Shown in pieces: positions 23,083 to 33,960 of a stretch of DNA of 64,000 bases. The stretch comes from Talinum fruticosum (lineage: Eukaryota; Streptophyta; Magnoliopsida; Caryophyllales; Talinaceae): positions 372,001 to 436,000 of the forward strand of contig JAITYX010000129.1 in assembly GCA_021018815.1 (NCBI GenBank). Reading direction: 5' to 3'. Within the stretch, counting starts at the first letter, position 1. Each line of letters begins with the position of its first letter. The position numbers and the translations under genes were made by a program. Below the pieces are notes generated by a model. The model did not search any database. It saw only the letters and a list, made by a program, of their open reading frames with translations, and was not told the DNA's origin.

Positions 23083-24325
23083 TTGCTATTTCAATTACAA
23101 ACTCAAGTTCTTGGTTTTGAGCATTTAAAGTCCTTGTATTCTAATGATCAAGTTCTTGGTAAGTTGTTCCATGATTGTCAAAAACACCCCAAGGGGGAGT
23201 TCCTAGTCCAAGACGGTTATCTTTTCAAGGGCACTTGGCTATGCATACCACGTTGTGGCACTAGAGAGTTGTTGATTCGAGAAGTACACAATTGAGCCTT
23301 GGCTGGCCACTTTGGTGTAAACAAAACAGCAAGCATGCTAAGGGAGCATTACTTTTGGCCGAATATGGAAAAAGATGTGTAAAACATCTTGAAGAGGTGT
23401 GCGGTGTGTCAAGAATCAAAAAGCCATTCCTTCCCTCAAGGACTCTACACCCCACTTCCAACACCAAACCAACCGTAGGAGGATGTGAGTATGGACTTCA
23501 TTTTGAGGCTGCTAAGGACACAACGGAACAAGGACTCTATTCTAGTTGTGGTGGACCGATTCTCTAAAATGGCTCACTTTCTTCCATGTAACAAAACCAA
23601 TGATGCAACTCAAGTGGCTGATTTATACTTTAAGGAGATTGTAAGGCTACATGGTATACCAAAATCCATAGTCTTCGATCGAGACAACAAGTTTCTAAGC
23701 CATTTTTGGATCACATTTTGGAAGAAGTTGGGGACCAAGCTACGATTTAGCGCTACTTGTCATCCTCAAACAGTTGGGCAAACCGAAGTCACTAACCAAA
23801 TGTTGGGAGTGCTTTTGAGAACTTTGATCAAGACTAATATGAAAGCTTAGGATCAACTTCTTGCTCATGCCGAGTTTGCTTATAATGGAGCTCCAAGCAA
23901 GGCCACGGGGTGTTAGTCCTTTCAAGGTGGTTTATGGACTTGAACCACTAACTCCCTAGACTTGACACTCGAGAGGTTTAGAAGAAAAACCCAATATAGG
24001 GGCTGCCAAAAGAGTCCATGAAATCCAAAGAATGCATGAGAAAGTGAAGGCAAATATTGAGCTTACCAATGCCGCCTACAAGCAAAAGGTAGACAAGGGC
24101 AAAAGAAGAAAGGTTTTCCAGCCAGGAGATCTTGTGTGGGTACACTTAAGGAAGGAGCGTTTTCCTTCCAAGAGGAAGAACAAACTAATGCCTAGGGCTG
24201 ATGAACCATTTGAGGTGTTGGAGAAAATCAATGAGAATGCCTACAAGATTGATCTACCTGGTGAATATGGAGTGTCCGCAAGCTTCCACGTGGCTGATCT
24301 TTCCCCTATTTTGAGGATGATATAG
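23083..24325 (+). pseudogene. integrase
   Basis: Zinc-binding HHCC region with GHFGVNKTASMLREHYFWPN...RCAVC; catalytic core with [45 protein letters not shown] and [15 protein letters not shown] (first catalytic Asp in MDF, second in DRD). Then MHEKVKANIELTNAAYKQ and KRRKVFQPGDLVWVHLRKER. Stops at several sites, for example replacing Trp in MKAWDQ. It would insert element cDNA into chromosomes. Confidence 0.9.
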
Positions 24326-24959
24326 TAGAGAATTTGAGGGAAAATTCTTCCTTACAAAGGGAGAATGATGGAGATTCCCATGCAAGTCGAAATACCAAGA
24401 GCCATGGACTATTGACAATGTTACGAGAGGAACTAAACTTGTATGGAGATCAACTTTGGGCGCCTAAGACTACTATTCAGTCCGACTTATGCAAGCTGAA
24501 CTAGAGCTTGGAGAGTGGTGAAGATTGTCCTTTTGTGACAATTGATAAATAAATAATTCGTGCTTAGGAGATGAGGCAAAAACAAGCAACAAAGGAGGTC
24601 TACAAGATTGATCTACCTGGTGAATATGGAGTGTCCGCAAGCTTCAACGTGGCTGATCTTTCCCCTATTTTGAGGATGATACACTAGCGAATTTGAGGGC
24701 AAATTCTTCCTTACAAGGGGAGAATGATGGAGATTCCCATGCAAGCCGAAATACCAAGAGCCATGGACTATTGACAATGTTACGAGAGGAACTAAACTTG
24801 TATGGAGATCAACTTTGGGCACCTAAGACTACTATTACGGTCCGACTTATGCAAGCTGAACTAGAGCTTGGAGAGTGGTGAAGATTGTCCTTTTGTGACA
24901 ATTGATACATAAATAATTCGTGCTTAGGAGCTGAGGCAAAAACAAGCAACAAAGGAAGT
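24242..24959 (+). repeat. 359-bp tandem duplication across integrase end, PPT and LTR start
   Basis: TACAAGATTGATCTACCTGG starts at both 24242 and 24601, and the following 359 bp repeat almost identically, including ADLSPILRM, the polypurine tract (AAGGGAGAA or AAGGGGAGAA) and the first part of the LTR (TGATGGAGATTCCCATG at 24366 and 24725). Only the second copy continues into a full LTR. Confidence 0.92.
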
Positions 24960-25668
24960 CCAAAACACCTAAAAGCCTAAACCGGGCATTTTAAGTGCAA
25001 TCTATCCGATTGACTTCAATAATTGAAAGGTCTATGCTCGGGTCATCCAAGTGAGTCATCAAAGTGAGGAAAGCATTGATAACATGAAGAAGGTTCTAGA
25101 GAAGTGAAGGAGCACTACCTTTAGTGGGAAGAATCATGTGTTGGACCAACCACAATCAAGCTTGTATAAGGGGAAAACAAATTCTTGGCTGGAATTCACT
25201 ATTCATTTCAGGCCACATGTTCCCAAAACTAGCTTGGAGAAGGGGTTAGCTATAGTGTAATCTTGGCCTTTGATCTTGTACAAACACTCCTAGCCTTTAG
25301 ATTATACTTAGCTTTAATCTTTTGAGGATTACAAATATCCTATGTATTCGGCTATGCAAAAACAACTTTGATATTGAATGAAAACTGAGCAATTGAATGT
25401 TCTTCCCCTTGAATTCTCAATTGCTCTATCTAAGCTTGGCATGCTTAGTGGTGCTCGATTGAGTCCGAAAGCCTGGCTGGTGGTGTCATTTGTATCTAGC
25501 TTTAGTCTTTTGGTGCCTCAAGATTCTTATGGTAGTATGATCGTATCCATAAGGAACTTGGTTCTATCTTTGTCAATATATCATTTTAGCACTTGTTCAT
25601 CCCCGTACCTCTTCTCATCCTTCACAAACTTCCCTTCAACCTTCGGCTTCTTGCTTAGCTATACATCA
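24725..25668 (+). repeat. type-A 3' LTR, 944 bp
   Basis: Begins TGATGGAGATTCCC after a polypurine tract and ends AGCTATACATCA. Same subfamily as the LTR at 42023-42990. The sequence after its end (25669 on) is part of an older minus-strand LTR, so the element seems to have landed in one. Confidence 0.85.
25430..25553 (+). promoter_or_regulatory. LTR leader hairpin module (three stems)
   Basis: Stem 1 CTAAGC/GCTTAG (25430-25448), preceded by TAT and followed by TGGTG; stem 2 GCTGG/CTAGC (25476-25500, one G-T pair) around TGGTGTCATTTGTAT; GGTGCC; stem 3 CTTATGG/CCATAAG (25526-25553) around TAGTATGATCGTAT. Same order as in the other LTRs with different stem sequences. Confidence 0.65.
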
Positions 25669-26208
25669 ACTAAGAGGGAACATGTGGACACTATTCATGG
25701 TGTAATTATGGCCAAGTATTAGATTTCCTCTCCTCCAAGCTTCACTTTGATTGGCTCTAGATTTTGATTCCCTCCACCAAATCAAGTGATTTCAGATTCT
25801 CTAGAATGTTCCACAAGTTAGCTATGCACCCATGCATCTAGTCTTCTCAATTGACCCTCCGAGCATAGATTTTTTGACCCTTAAAGTCAGACGCGAAACG
25901 CTCTAAAACCGGCCGTTTTTCTTGTTTTGCCATTTCTAGCCTCTTCCATTCTTATTTCTGGTTCTACTCCTAGGGACCATTTATTATTATCAACATGGTC
26001 TTTATAAAGGGAGTTTTAGGGCTCTCATAACCCATTTCCAACTTGCACAACTCGAACCAGAATGGGCGATTTAGAAGCCCAAAGTTGATCCCTACTCAAA
26101 GATTGTTCTCCTTGTATTTTAGCTAGCAAGCCTTGACCCTTAGTAGCTTGGTTAGTAGGAAGGTCTCCATTAATGTTGGTGCGACAACCCGTACATATGT
26201 GAACATCA
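25669..26208 (-). repeat. type-A LTR fragment
   Basis: On the minus strand it begins TGATGTTCACATATGTACGG at 26208 and follows the order of the other A LTRs (GGGATCAACTTTGGGCTTCT, then CACATGTTCCC). It is cut off at 25669 by the plus-strand element. The rest of this LTR is not found to the left. Confidence 0.65.
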
Positions 26209-27470
26209 ACTACAAAAGTTGGGGCACGAGTCCCTAATCCCGATTAAGGACAACCTTTGGAATAATATTAAGGTAAATGCACTACATCTCAACTTAGAAT
26301 TGCAACTTATTGTAAATGGTTAATATATACTAATGGATGTCATTCTTTTGTTTCGAAAACGTTCATTTTGGACGTTAAAGAATCTGATATCCCCTTGATG
26401 AGACACAAGACCTTTATGTCGGTGATAGAAAAATTTAGATGCTTCAAATGTCACATTGCTTGCTATATAGGTCCGTGAAATAACACGGATAAAGGTACAA
26501 GGTAGACCATAGAAGGTCTACAACTTCATCACCGAGGAGGATTGGAGGACGTTTGAAGCATGTCTCCTCTCCGGAATATAAGGTAATTTATCATTTGTTA
26601 TCATTTTGTTGATTTAAGTCTTATTTGCTAATATCTTTGTTGTCTTAATTACTTGTGCCGCATGAGTTGAAGACAACTAGAAAAGCATTAAGAGCAATGC
26701 ATATCCCCATATGATGTCCCGTGGGGATATGTAAACTTGGTGCACAAGTTATACAAGTAGAAGTTTGAACAGACTTCCAAGCACATCCGGTAAAGGTTCC
26801 ATCACGGATACTTCGCAGCTCACTATCGAGAGGGACGAGCTGTGTGTCGAAGGAGAAAGAAGAAAGATGGAACTTCACCACGATCGAAGTAGAATTTATT
26901 GTGCAACGACTCATGAGGTTTTTTTGACTATTTCCTTTATTTATTTTGATAACTTATTGGTTTTAATATTATGAACTGCCATATGGTAATTTATTTTCTT
27001 CTTATATGAGTCTTTGTCACGGACATCGACTTGAAGTCGCCGACACCACCGGGAGGAGGGACAAGCTAGTCTTGGCCCAAGAAAAGATAAGCATCCGGAT
27101 CATGTTCGAGCCCTCGATGGCGAGGTTAGGGATAGGTGAGCACTTTGGGCTAGGAAGAAACACCCTGTCTCTTCCAGCCAAGCGCATATGGAGCCCCAAA
27201 TGACCCAAATATAATCCCAAATAACTACACAGATGGTTGCATACATGGAAGAGATGAGGGAACACATGAGGGCAAATATGCGAGTCCCAAATGCATGCTC
27301 GGATGAGGGAATGCATCATGTCGTACTTCACCAACATGGGTATGCCGACACCCGAGTAACTTAGATGATTTATGTCTATTCTCACCCCAAACACCGGCGA
27401 GCGCGAACGCGAGCTCACTGTCAACCAATTCGAACTTCGGTGTAGGTAATTCAGATTTTGCTACCTAATT
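26209..27470 (+). other. degenerate fragment, possibly from a CACTA-type (Transposase_24) gene
   Basis: Short readable blocks such as NFITEEDWRTFEAC (about 26520) and MVAYMEEMREHMRANMRV (about 27230) resemble parts of plant En/Spm-associated Transposase_24 proteins (a conserved 'WxxF' segment and a C-terminal amphipathic helix). Stops are frequent and no CACTA termini are seen. I hold this only as a possibility. Confidence 0.3.
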
Positions 27471-27476
27471 ATATTT

Positions 27477-27770
27477 ACATGCATAATTTATGTTTTTAAT
27501 AATTGGTTTATACTTTTGTCGAATGAATGGTGTATATTGTGTGGTTGTCGTGTAACTTCAACGTGTGGTCACTAAGTAATTAGTTATAATATGTCTTTGT
27601 TGTTTCGGATGAGGGTCATTATTTACATGCATGTTTATATTTTGACTAATTGGTGTATAATTTGTTAAATGAATGGTGTATATTGTGTGGTTGTTATGGA
27701 ACTTCCGACGTGTGGCCGTTGAGTAATTAGTGAGAATATGTTTTTGTTGGATGAGGGTTGTTATCCCAGG
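27477..27770. repeat. 148-bp tandem duplication
   Basis: Two adjacent copies beginning ACATGCAT (27477 and 27625), sharing GAATGGTGTATATTGTGTGG and GTAATTAGT in the same spacing, with roughly 15 percent differences. Noncoding. Confidence 0.85.
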
Positions 27771-28449
27771 AAAATTTTTACTTTTCAGGGAAACTTGGTC
27801 TGTTTATTTTCGGGATTCTTAGATAGTTTAACATTTATGTCAAGGTTTATCCCTTGATTCTAATTATTATGCTTATTGAAGGAAATATTCCATCAACTCA
27901 AACAACCAGCTCGAAACCACTAAACACAACAATTCTACGCCAAGCAACAAAGTAGTCCAAGAACTTAGCCATGCCGATCAAGGACGTGAAGGAAAGTTTT
28001 AGTCCAGGACTAATGGGCCTGGATCAATGTAAAGAAAAGATCATATATCCCAGCTTTATCAATCTCACCTGCACCTGAATTCACCTCATTCGGTTTCTAG
28101 GTGAGCTCTATTATCTATTACTTAAACAATTTAGTTGTTTTGTTGAGAATAATATTGATTTATAATAATTTCGGACAATTGTGTATTGTTTTACGTAGTT
28201 GTTTGTAGATTGCTTGCTCTTGTATGTATTAACGAGTTTGGAGCAGTTTTCTTACCCGGTGAGAAATAGAAGCCACATTCATGTCCAATTAATGGTGATT
28301 AATTTCGATATAGGGAGGGAGTCCTTTTGAGTCCGGAAGATCCGAAAATCACCCTCGGAAGAAGAAGAAATCAGATTGAGAAGACTTCTCCCAAGTCATC
28401 CACGTTTCGAGCATAAGAAACTAGCCCACTTGCAAGCTAGTTCCTAGGG
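27771..28449. other. no gene recognised
   Basis: Nothing with family features. The last 100 bp precede an LTR start (TGATGGAAAGTGG at 28450) and could be the end of an element interior, but no polypurine tract or integrase end is clear. Confidence 0.4.
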
Positions 28450-29443
28450 TGATGGAAAGTGGACTGGCCTAGATTATGGACCGAAGGCAAGGCATCAAAA
28501 GAGGTCAAGTACGCATGGAAATCATCCGACAACACTTGAATTTCCTTTGTTCATTTTTGATCCCGGAGGATGAGAAGCCGAGAATGTGATCTTTTAAGAT
28601 TTCATGTTCATAAATAATTATTTACCTAAGAGCCAACAAGGATAATCAAGAAAGAACCAAGCTAGACATCAAAGTCCTCCACGTTAGAGCATGAAGCTTC
28701 GTACGGATATGACAAGGCATGAAATGCCACTTTCTAATGCCCGTTGCACATAAATAAGTTGATACATATTTTTGGGTCAGTCCAAGGTCCAAATGCCATA
28801 TGTTTAAACGCCCAAAATGATGCCTCAAAGGAAAGGATTGAAGACCCTCTAGAAGCATCTTGGAATATTATGTGTTGGATCAATGGGAGTGAAGCTTGCA
28901 TAAAGGGAAAAGCCTCACAACCACATGTTCCCAATTCACAAAATACTTGGCCGAAATTCACTCAACTCTAACTTGGAGAGGAGGAAAGCATCTTTATGAT
29001 TTTTAGTTTAATTTTGGTTTTACTAGATGCTATTTTCATTGCTTATAAATTCAGCTTGTAATGGCATTGTAAAAACAACTTTGATGAATATATATGAGTG
29101 TTATACTTGAGTTGGATTGCTCACCCTTTTGAATCTCAATTCGCTGTATCCAAGTTGGTTACTTGGTGGTGTTCATTGAGTCCTTAAAACCTACCGATGG
29201 TGTTTTTGTATTCGACAAGGCGAGAGGTGCCCCTTGGTTGCTTCTAGGTGGTGTTTACGTATCCTAGAGTTAGCCTCGGTTTTATCCCTTCACTTTTCAT
29301 TTCCATATCTCACAAACCACTCAACCATTTCTCTCCAAACTTCGTCCACCTCCAGCCCAGTGTGTCCACTTACTTCCCTCCAAAAATCGCCTCCATCCAA
29401 GCGTAACTCCGACCCCCACCTCGATATATACAAAGGATATCAT
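28450..29443 (+). repeat. type-A LTR, truncated at 3' end
   Basis: Begins TGATGGAAAGTGGACTGGCC, the same opening as the solo LTR at 29841-31101 (minus). It proceeds through the leader module (stem 1 CCAAG/CTTGG at 29150-29166; stem 2 CGA/TCG near 29196; stem 3 TCTAGG/CCTAGA at 29243-29268) and stops inside the LTR at GGATATCATCCTG, where type-B protease sequence starts. Confidence 0.75.
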
Positions 29444-29835
29444 CCTGCAACTCCCTCCATCAATAATGATCGAACAAACTTTCTCTTTAATGGTTCCCCT
29501 TGTGTGGAATACATTCTCCCTCCGAGCCTCACTTGGATCCTTATATCAATTCAAGGCTCTCACGATCACAAGTAGTTCTCGTTCATCGGCCTCTTCAACA
29601 ATCTCTTCGTGCCCTCAGCAAGGCATAGCTCTCCTTCCGGCTCATACTCATCCCATATGGGTTCATCAGCCTCGGTAATAGTGACGACCCTTCGATTTGG
29701 GCACTCGGAAGCAAAGTGTCCAAATCCCTAACAGTTAAAACACTTGCGGCTCCGACCGAGCATGAGGTTTATTCTGAGTCCGAGTCCGAGTCCGAGTCCG
29801 AGTAGTAGGGTGTTTAGACTCGGAACTGAGTTTTG
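29444..29835 (-). pseudogene. type-B zinc knuckle and partial protease (left unit)
   Basis: Minus strand: KCFNC and the following knuckle residues (29760-29700), acidic linker with DEPIWDEYEP-like residues, then protease up to SIIIDGG-like sequence, where it is cut at 29444. Very close to 35770-36110 of the right unit. The coding strand includes a (GAGTCC)n run near 29776-29803. Confidence 0.75.
29776..29803. repeat. (GAGTCC)n hexanucleotide run in gag
   Basis: Five near-perfect GAGTCC/GAGTCCGAGTCC units. On the coding minus strand it reads as repeated Arg-Thr. The right unit has a shorter run at about 36098-36115, so the tract expanded or contracted after duplication. Confidence 0.85.
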
Positions 29836-29840
29836 GGGCA

Positions 29841-31101
29841 TGATGTGTAGTGGTGGAAGCAAAGAAAAAGAAGTGGAAACCGCAAGAAGCACAACCGGGC
29901 GAGAATGCAGCCTGCTTGCGCAATCTTGACAGATCAGGGAAATGGAGGGGCAAAAGTGCTTGGTCTTGGCTGAAATTTGGTGGGCAGGTAGGTAACTGGT
30001 AGAGGTTGATTGTGACCAAGTTTCGTGAATTTTGGATAAGGGGAAGACCTTGATCTGCACGCCTGAAATGAGCAGTGCTGGATTGGATGCACGAGCTGAC
30101 ACCTTCTGTTTGGATCAAGGGTGGAGGACGGAGGGTTTCCTGGATGGAGCTGAAAATTGGAGGAATGGAAGTAGACTTACTGGAAGGATTGTGGTTAAAA
30201 TTTGGAGTGAAATGGTTGAGTGGTTTGTGAGATATGGGATGGCAAAGTCGTCTGGATAGTACCTTGACTCGGGCTCGGATAAGGAAACACCACCAGAGTG
30301 AATCAAGGGCGCTCTTAAGCGGTCCGGATACAGCAACACCACCGGGACTCAAGAGACTCAAAGAACACCACCGTGATGCCAAGCACGGATACAGCTTTGA
30401 GAATTCGAAACGAGCAATCCAGCTCAAGAGTTTAAACTCATATATATTCATCAAAAGGTCTCATTACAATGAAGCATATGAGCTGAATATATAATGCCTT
30501 GCCTTGGCATTTTACATAACCGAAAACCAAGCTGAAAATAATGCAAAATGAAAATAAACTAATTAGATTCTTTCCCCTCCTCCAAGCTAAGCTAGAGTAA
30601 ATCCTAGCCAAGTATTACAAAATTGGGAACATGTGGCCTTGCTTGTTTTCCCCTTCTTCAAGCTTCTTGATTCTTTGATGCTTCTAGAACGCCTTGTCAC
30701 CATCTGCCTTTGTTGCTCCATAACCGGCCATAGCCCATCTCATGTCAATATGGACCGACCTCATTCAAGCATCAACTTATTTATGTACTTAAGCATAAAA
30801 TGGCAATGTTCCTCGGTTTAACTTGACCATGCACACTTGCTTCACCTTGGAGGTTTTTGGTGGCTAGCTTCAACTAACCTTCTTAACTAAATTGGTAATC
30901 AATTATTTATGAACAAAATCATAAGAACTTGATGTTTTGGACTCATCACCCTCCGGGGTCCATTAGCACCATTCGGTTGAGTTGTGAACTTTTCCCCTTG
31001 ATCATGAAACATTCAAGCATCTTCGGCTGAACCTTAAGCATACATGGCTCCTCCAAATGAATATCATTCAGCTCAAAACATAAGGCTGTCCACTTTCCAT
31101 C
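29841..31101 (-). mobile_element. solo type-A LTR, 1261 bp, TSD GGGCA
   Basis: Minus-strand LTR ending CACTACACATCA at 29841 and starting (T)GATGGAAAGTGGACAGCC at 31101, with the outermost base missing. It is flanked on both sides by GGGCA (29836-29840, 31102-31106). Removing it restores GAGTTTTGGGGCAGCGAGACTT as in the uninterrupted copy at 36140-36163. Leader stems on the minus strand: CCGTG/CACGG (30388-30371) and CCGG/CCGG (30345-30324). Confidence 0.92.
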
Positions 31102-31106
31102 GGGCA

Positions 31107-32030
31107 GCGAGACTTAGACTCGAAATAGAGGGTTAGAATAACCCTTGCCAAACCGAGTTGGCGTTGGTGGTTGAGTCCTACGAGACTTCTTTTTGAAGGT
31201 TCGACCTTCTTTTGCTGCTCCACCTTATGTGCCGGAAGACACACCTCATCAAAGGTTGAGTACTGCTGCAGACTCAACAACATCGGCATACCCCGGGTTA
31301 AGTCCTCCAAGATACCGACTATGGTTTGATCCTCCGACTCTTGAAGATCGCATTTAATCATTAACCTTTCGAACTCTCGGGTATACTCCTCTACACTCAT
31401 CGGACCTTGTTGTAGGTTGTGCAACTTAGAATAGTTGTCCTGGATGTATGTTGGGGGTAGAAACCGGGCTTTCGGTTTGGACCTCATCTTCTTCCAACTT
31501 CTGATCGTAGGCTTCCTCTCGTAGCACGCTTCTTCTCCAGATTTGCCCACCAGGTTGAGGCAAACCCTCCGAGCTTGATGGCAACAAGCTTTACCTTCTT
31601 TTCATCTTTCACCTCTTTGTAGTCAAAGATTCTTTCGATTGTTTGCAACCATTCCGAAACTCGTGCGGGTTAAGGAGACCTTCAAACTCCGGGATCTCAA
31701 CTTTGAAATCCGAGTTGGGTCGGGGTGATTTATCCCTTCCCCTCTTCTTCCTCTTCTTTGTTCAAGCTCACTAGAAGAAGCAAAGGGATTGCTCTCCCCA
31801 TCATCATCCCCGTGTGAGTGGGTATGAGGTGGTGAGCTGGGTGGTGACTCCTCTAACTCATGCCGCTTCTTCCTCATCATATCTCTAAGTTGCTTGTTTC
31901 GGATATATGTTCAGGCACGTATCTCATCATAGTTGTTCATGAGCATATCAAAACGTTCCTCCAATGTCATGCTTCCACTCATTCCGGTTTATGGGTTCTT
32001 TGTGGACTGATGTGTTTGGGGCAAAAAGGG
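31107..32030 (-). pseudogene. type-B gag (left unit)
   Basis: Minus strand: MSGSMTLEERF-like start near 31985, KKRHELEESPPSSPPHTHSH, an Arg-rich linker, and after frameshifts KPKARFLPPTYIQDNYSKLH, MSVEEYTREFERLMIKC, DQTIVGILEDL. The block corresponding to WWENL is degenerate. Same gag family as type A but distinct in the N-terminal half. Confidence 0.85.
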
Positions 32031-32088
32031 TTGTGTTTGGGGTTAAGGAAGCTCAGCCTAGGAAAGGCTCCAAAGCTCGATACCAAAG

Positions 32089-33127
32089 CGATGTGCCAAA
32101 ACGCAAGGCTACACCGATCCTGCAAACGAGTGCGCCAAATGCAATTATGAGAGACTCGGAATGGACTTAGAAATGACCAATGGGACGAGTAAACAACAAG
32201 GACTAAGCTAATCACTCGTGAGGAGATGATTAGCAAGGTAACCAGACACCGATAGGATAAGAACAAGATAAACTATAACTATCCAAGGATATAGATATCA
32301 CCACCAAGGATAAAACTAAGGCACTAATCGGACTTAGTGATACAAGCTATCACCACACTAAGTATAATCGGACTCTTCGAACACAGCCTAATTATGCCAC
32401 TAATTAGACAAGCAAACGAGAATTTTGGGGTTGAAAGGAGCACTTGCTCAACTTTACTTAGCATATAGCCAATATCAAAATCATCATCCTTCACAAAGAG
32501 GGAGCCCATGTATATTTATAGGCCTCTTAGCTAGGTTACATCACTCTAATCTAAGGGTTATAAATCCCTTTTACAATCAATGGTTGTGATGTTTTCAACA
32601 AAATAAAAGGACAAAAACAAGGACAAAAGGTAAATAAGTACAACAGAAAAAGGACAGCGAGAAAGGAGGGGGACCACGAGAATCGGTAGTACAAAGTAGT
32701 ACGGTTCGAGTCCAGTGACAGCCTACAATCGTTGTCACCAAATTCTTTTGCTTTCTGGTCCTTAACTTTCCTTTTACGGCTCTGCTGAAGACGCCTAGAT
32801 GATGATCAAGTAGATTTGAGTATATCGACAATATGGTCTAAGCTCGAAACCGAGGACTCGAAAAGATCATTTTACTTCGAGCTCGAGACCGAGGACTCGA
32901 AAAAGATCTCTTGTCTTATTTTCCTCTCGAATACTTCGACTTGTTTGACTCCCTTACTCCTGTCCGAGGAGACAGACAAGTATTTCGAGTGTGGCCAAAA
33001 CTCCCTTAATGCCTGCGTTATATGGTTTTCGAGGGTTCCGTAATGAAGTCGGAGGACTCGGAATTATCACTAGTTCTGGTCGGCTCTCGGTCTTAGTTGG
33101 GTCCGGGTTTGTGGTGTTCACCCATCA
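32089..33127 (-). repeat. type-B LTR shared by two units, 1039 bp
   Basis: Minus strand starts TGATGGGTGAACACC (33127) and ends GGCACATCG (32089), where the last bases have mutated from CATCA. It is followed by CTTTGGTATCGAGC (PBS). It differs from the LTR at 37138-38181 by several percent, so the array is not recent. Confidence 0.88.
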
Positions 33128-33960
33128 TCCTCCCCGACTTGAAAAGAATTTGCCCTCAAATTCTCGAGTGAATTATCTTCCAATTAAGGAGATAAATCAG
33201 CAACATTGAAAGTAGCCGAGACATTGTATTCTCCGGATAAATTCACCTTGTAAGCGTTGTCATTGATTCTCTCAAGTACTTCAAATGGTCCATCTCGCCC
33301 TTGGCATCAACTTAGACTTGCGCTTGGAAGGAAAACGCTCCTTCCTTAGGTAGATCCACACGAGATCTCCTGGTTGAAAAACCACCCTTCTGCAGTTTTT
33401 GTTAACGCTAGCCTTGTAACTCGAGATTAGCTTGCTCAATTCGCTCGACTTTCGCATGCAAGTCCTGAATCTAAGCGACTCTTTTCACGAGCGTTAGTAT
33501 GAGGCTTTCCATCAAAAGCTCTTGGGGTCGGATCAATAGGTGACAGAGGTTCCATGCCATAAACAATCTTAAAAGGCGAAACATTGGTAGTCTTGTTTGG
33601 CGTGTGATTGTAAGCAAACTCGGCATGTGGAAGAAGTTGATCCCACATCTTAATATTCTATTTGATTAGCGTTACGAGCAAGACTCCCAAAGTTCTCGTT
33701 TGTAACCTCGGTCGACCATCCGTCCGAGGATGGCATGTGGTGTTGTATTTGGAACTTCCCTTATAATCAACTCTCTTGTGCCACGACTAGGCACACACAA
33801 TCGATACCCTTGAATAGGTACCCTCCTTGTATTTGGAACTCACCCATGGACCGAGTTTGGCATTCTTGGTAGAGGGTTCCAAAATCTTTGTCATCCGCAT
33901 ATAGGCTCTTCAAATGTTCAAACCCGAAGACACAAGTTTCTAACTGAAACAACAGCGAGA
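33128..33960 (-). pseudogene. type-B integrase with catalytic core deleted
   Basis: Next to the polypurine tract (minus AAGTCGGGGAGGA). Reads back through ENLRANSF, KVQKP-type basic region, and MWDQLLPHAEFAYNHTPNKT, SPFKIVYGMEPLSPIDP (33648-33470). At about 33740 the sequence jumps directly to the N-terminal zinc region (LFQLETCVFGFEHLKSLYAD at 33950). Compared with the copy at 50560-51300, about 370 bp containing the D,D core are missing. Confidence 0.82.

Larger units (their letters stand above)
20118..25668 (+). mobile_element. Ty3/Gypsy type-A retrotransposon, 5' LTR missing, inactive
   Basis: Gene order gag, CCHC, protease, RT, RNase H, integrase, then PPT and 3' LTR fits Ty3/Gypsy (RT before integrase). 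No chromodomain is visible after the integrase. The 5' LTR, PBS and gag start are absent. Many stops and frameshifts occur. The 3' end carries a 359-bp tandem duplication spanning the integrase end, PPT and LTR start. Confidence 0.9.

Noticed and set aside
20118..25668. Possible plant pararetrovirus insertion
   Set aside because: RT-RNase H-integrase order, LTRs and PPT/PBS are Ty3/Gypsy; no movement or coat protein region is seen.
27017..27424. 135-codon minus-strand open frame
   Set aside because: No recognisable motif; the opposite strand has a more plausible, though weak, transposon relation.
29776..29803. Regular GAGTCC units considered as a CRISPR-like array
   Set aside because: Units are six bases with no spacers; a microsatellite in gag coding sequence.
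29735..30454. 239-codon minus-strand open frame
   Set aside because: It crosses the boundary between gag and a solo LTR, so it is a chance frame through unrelated pieces.
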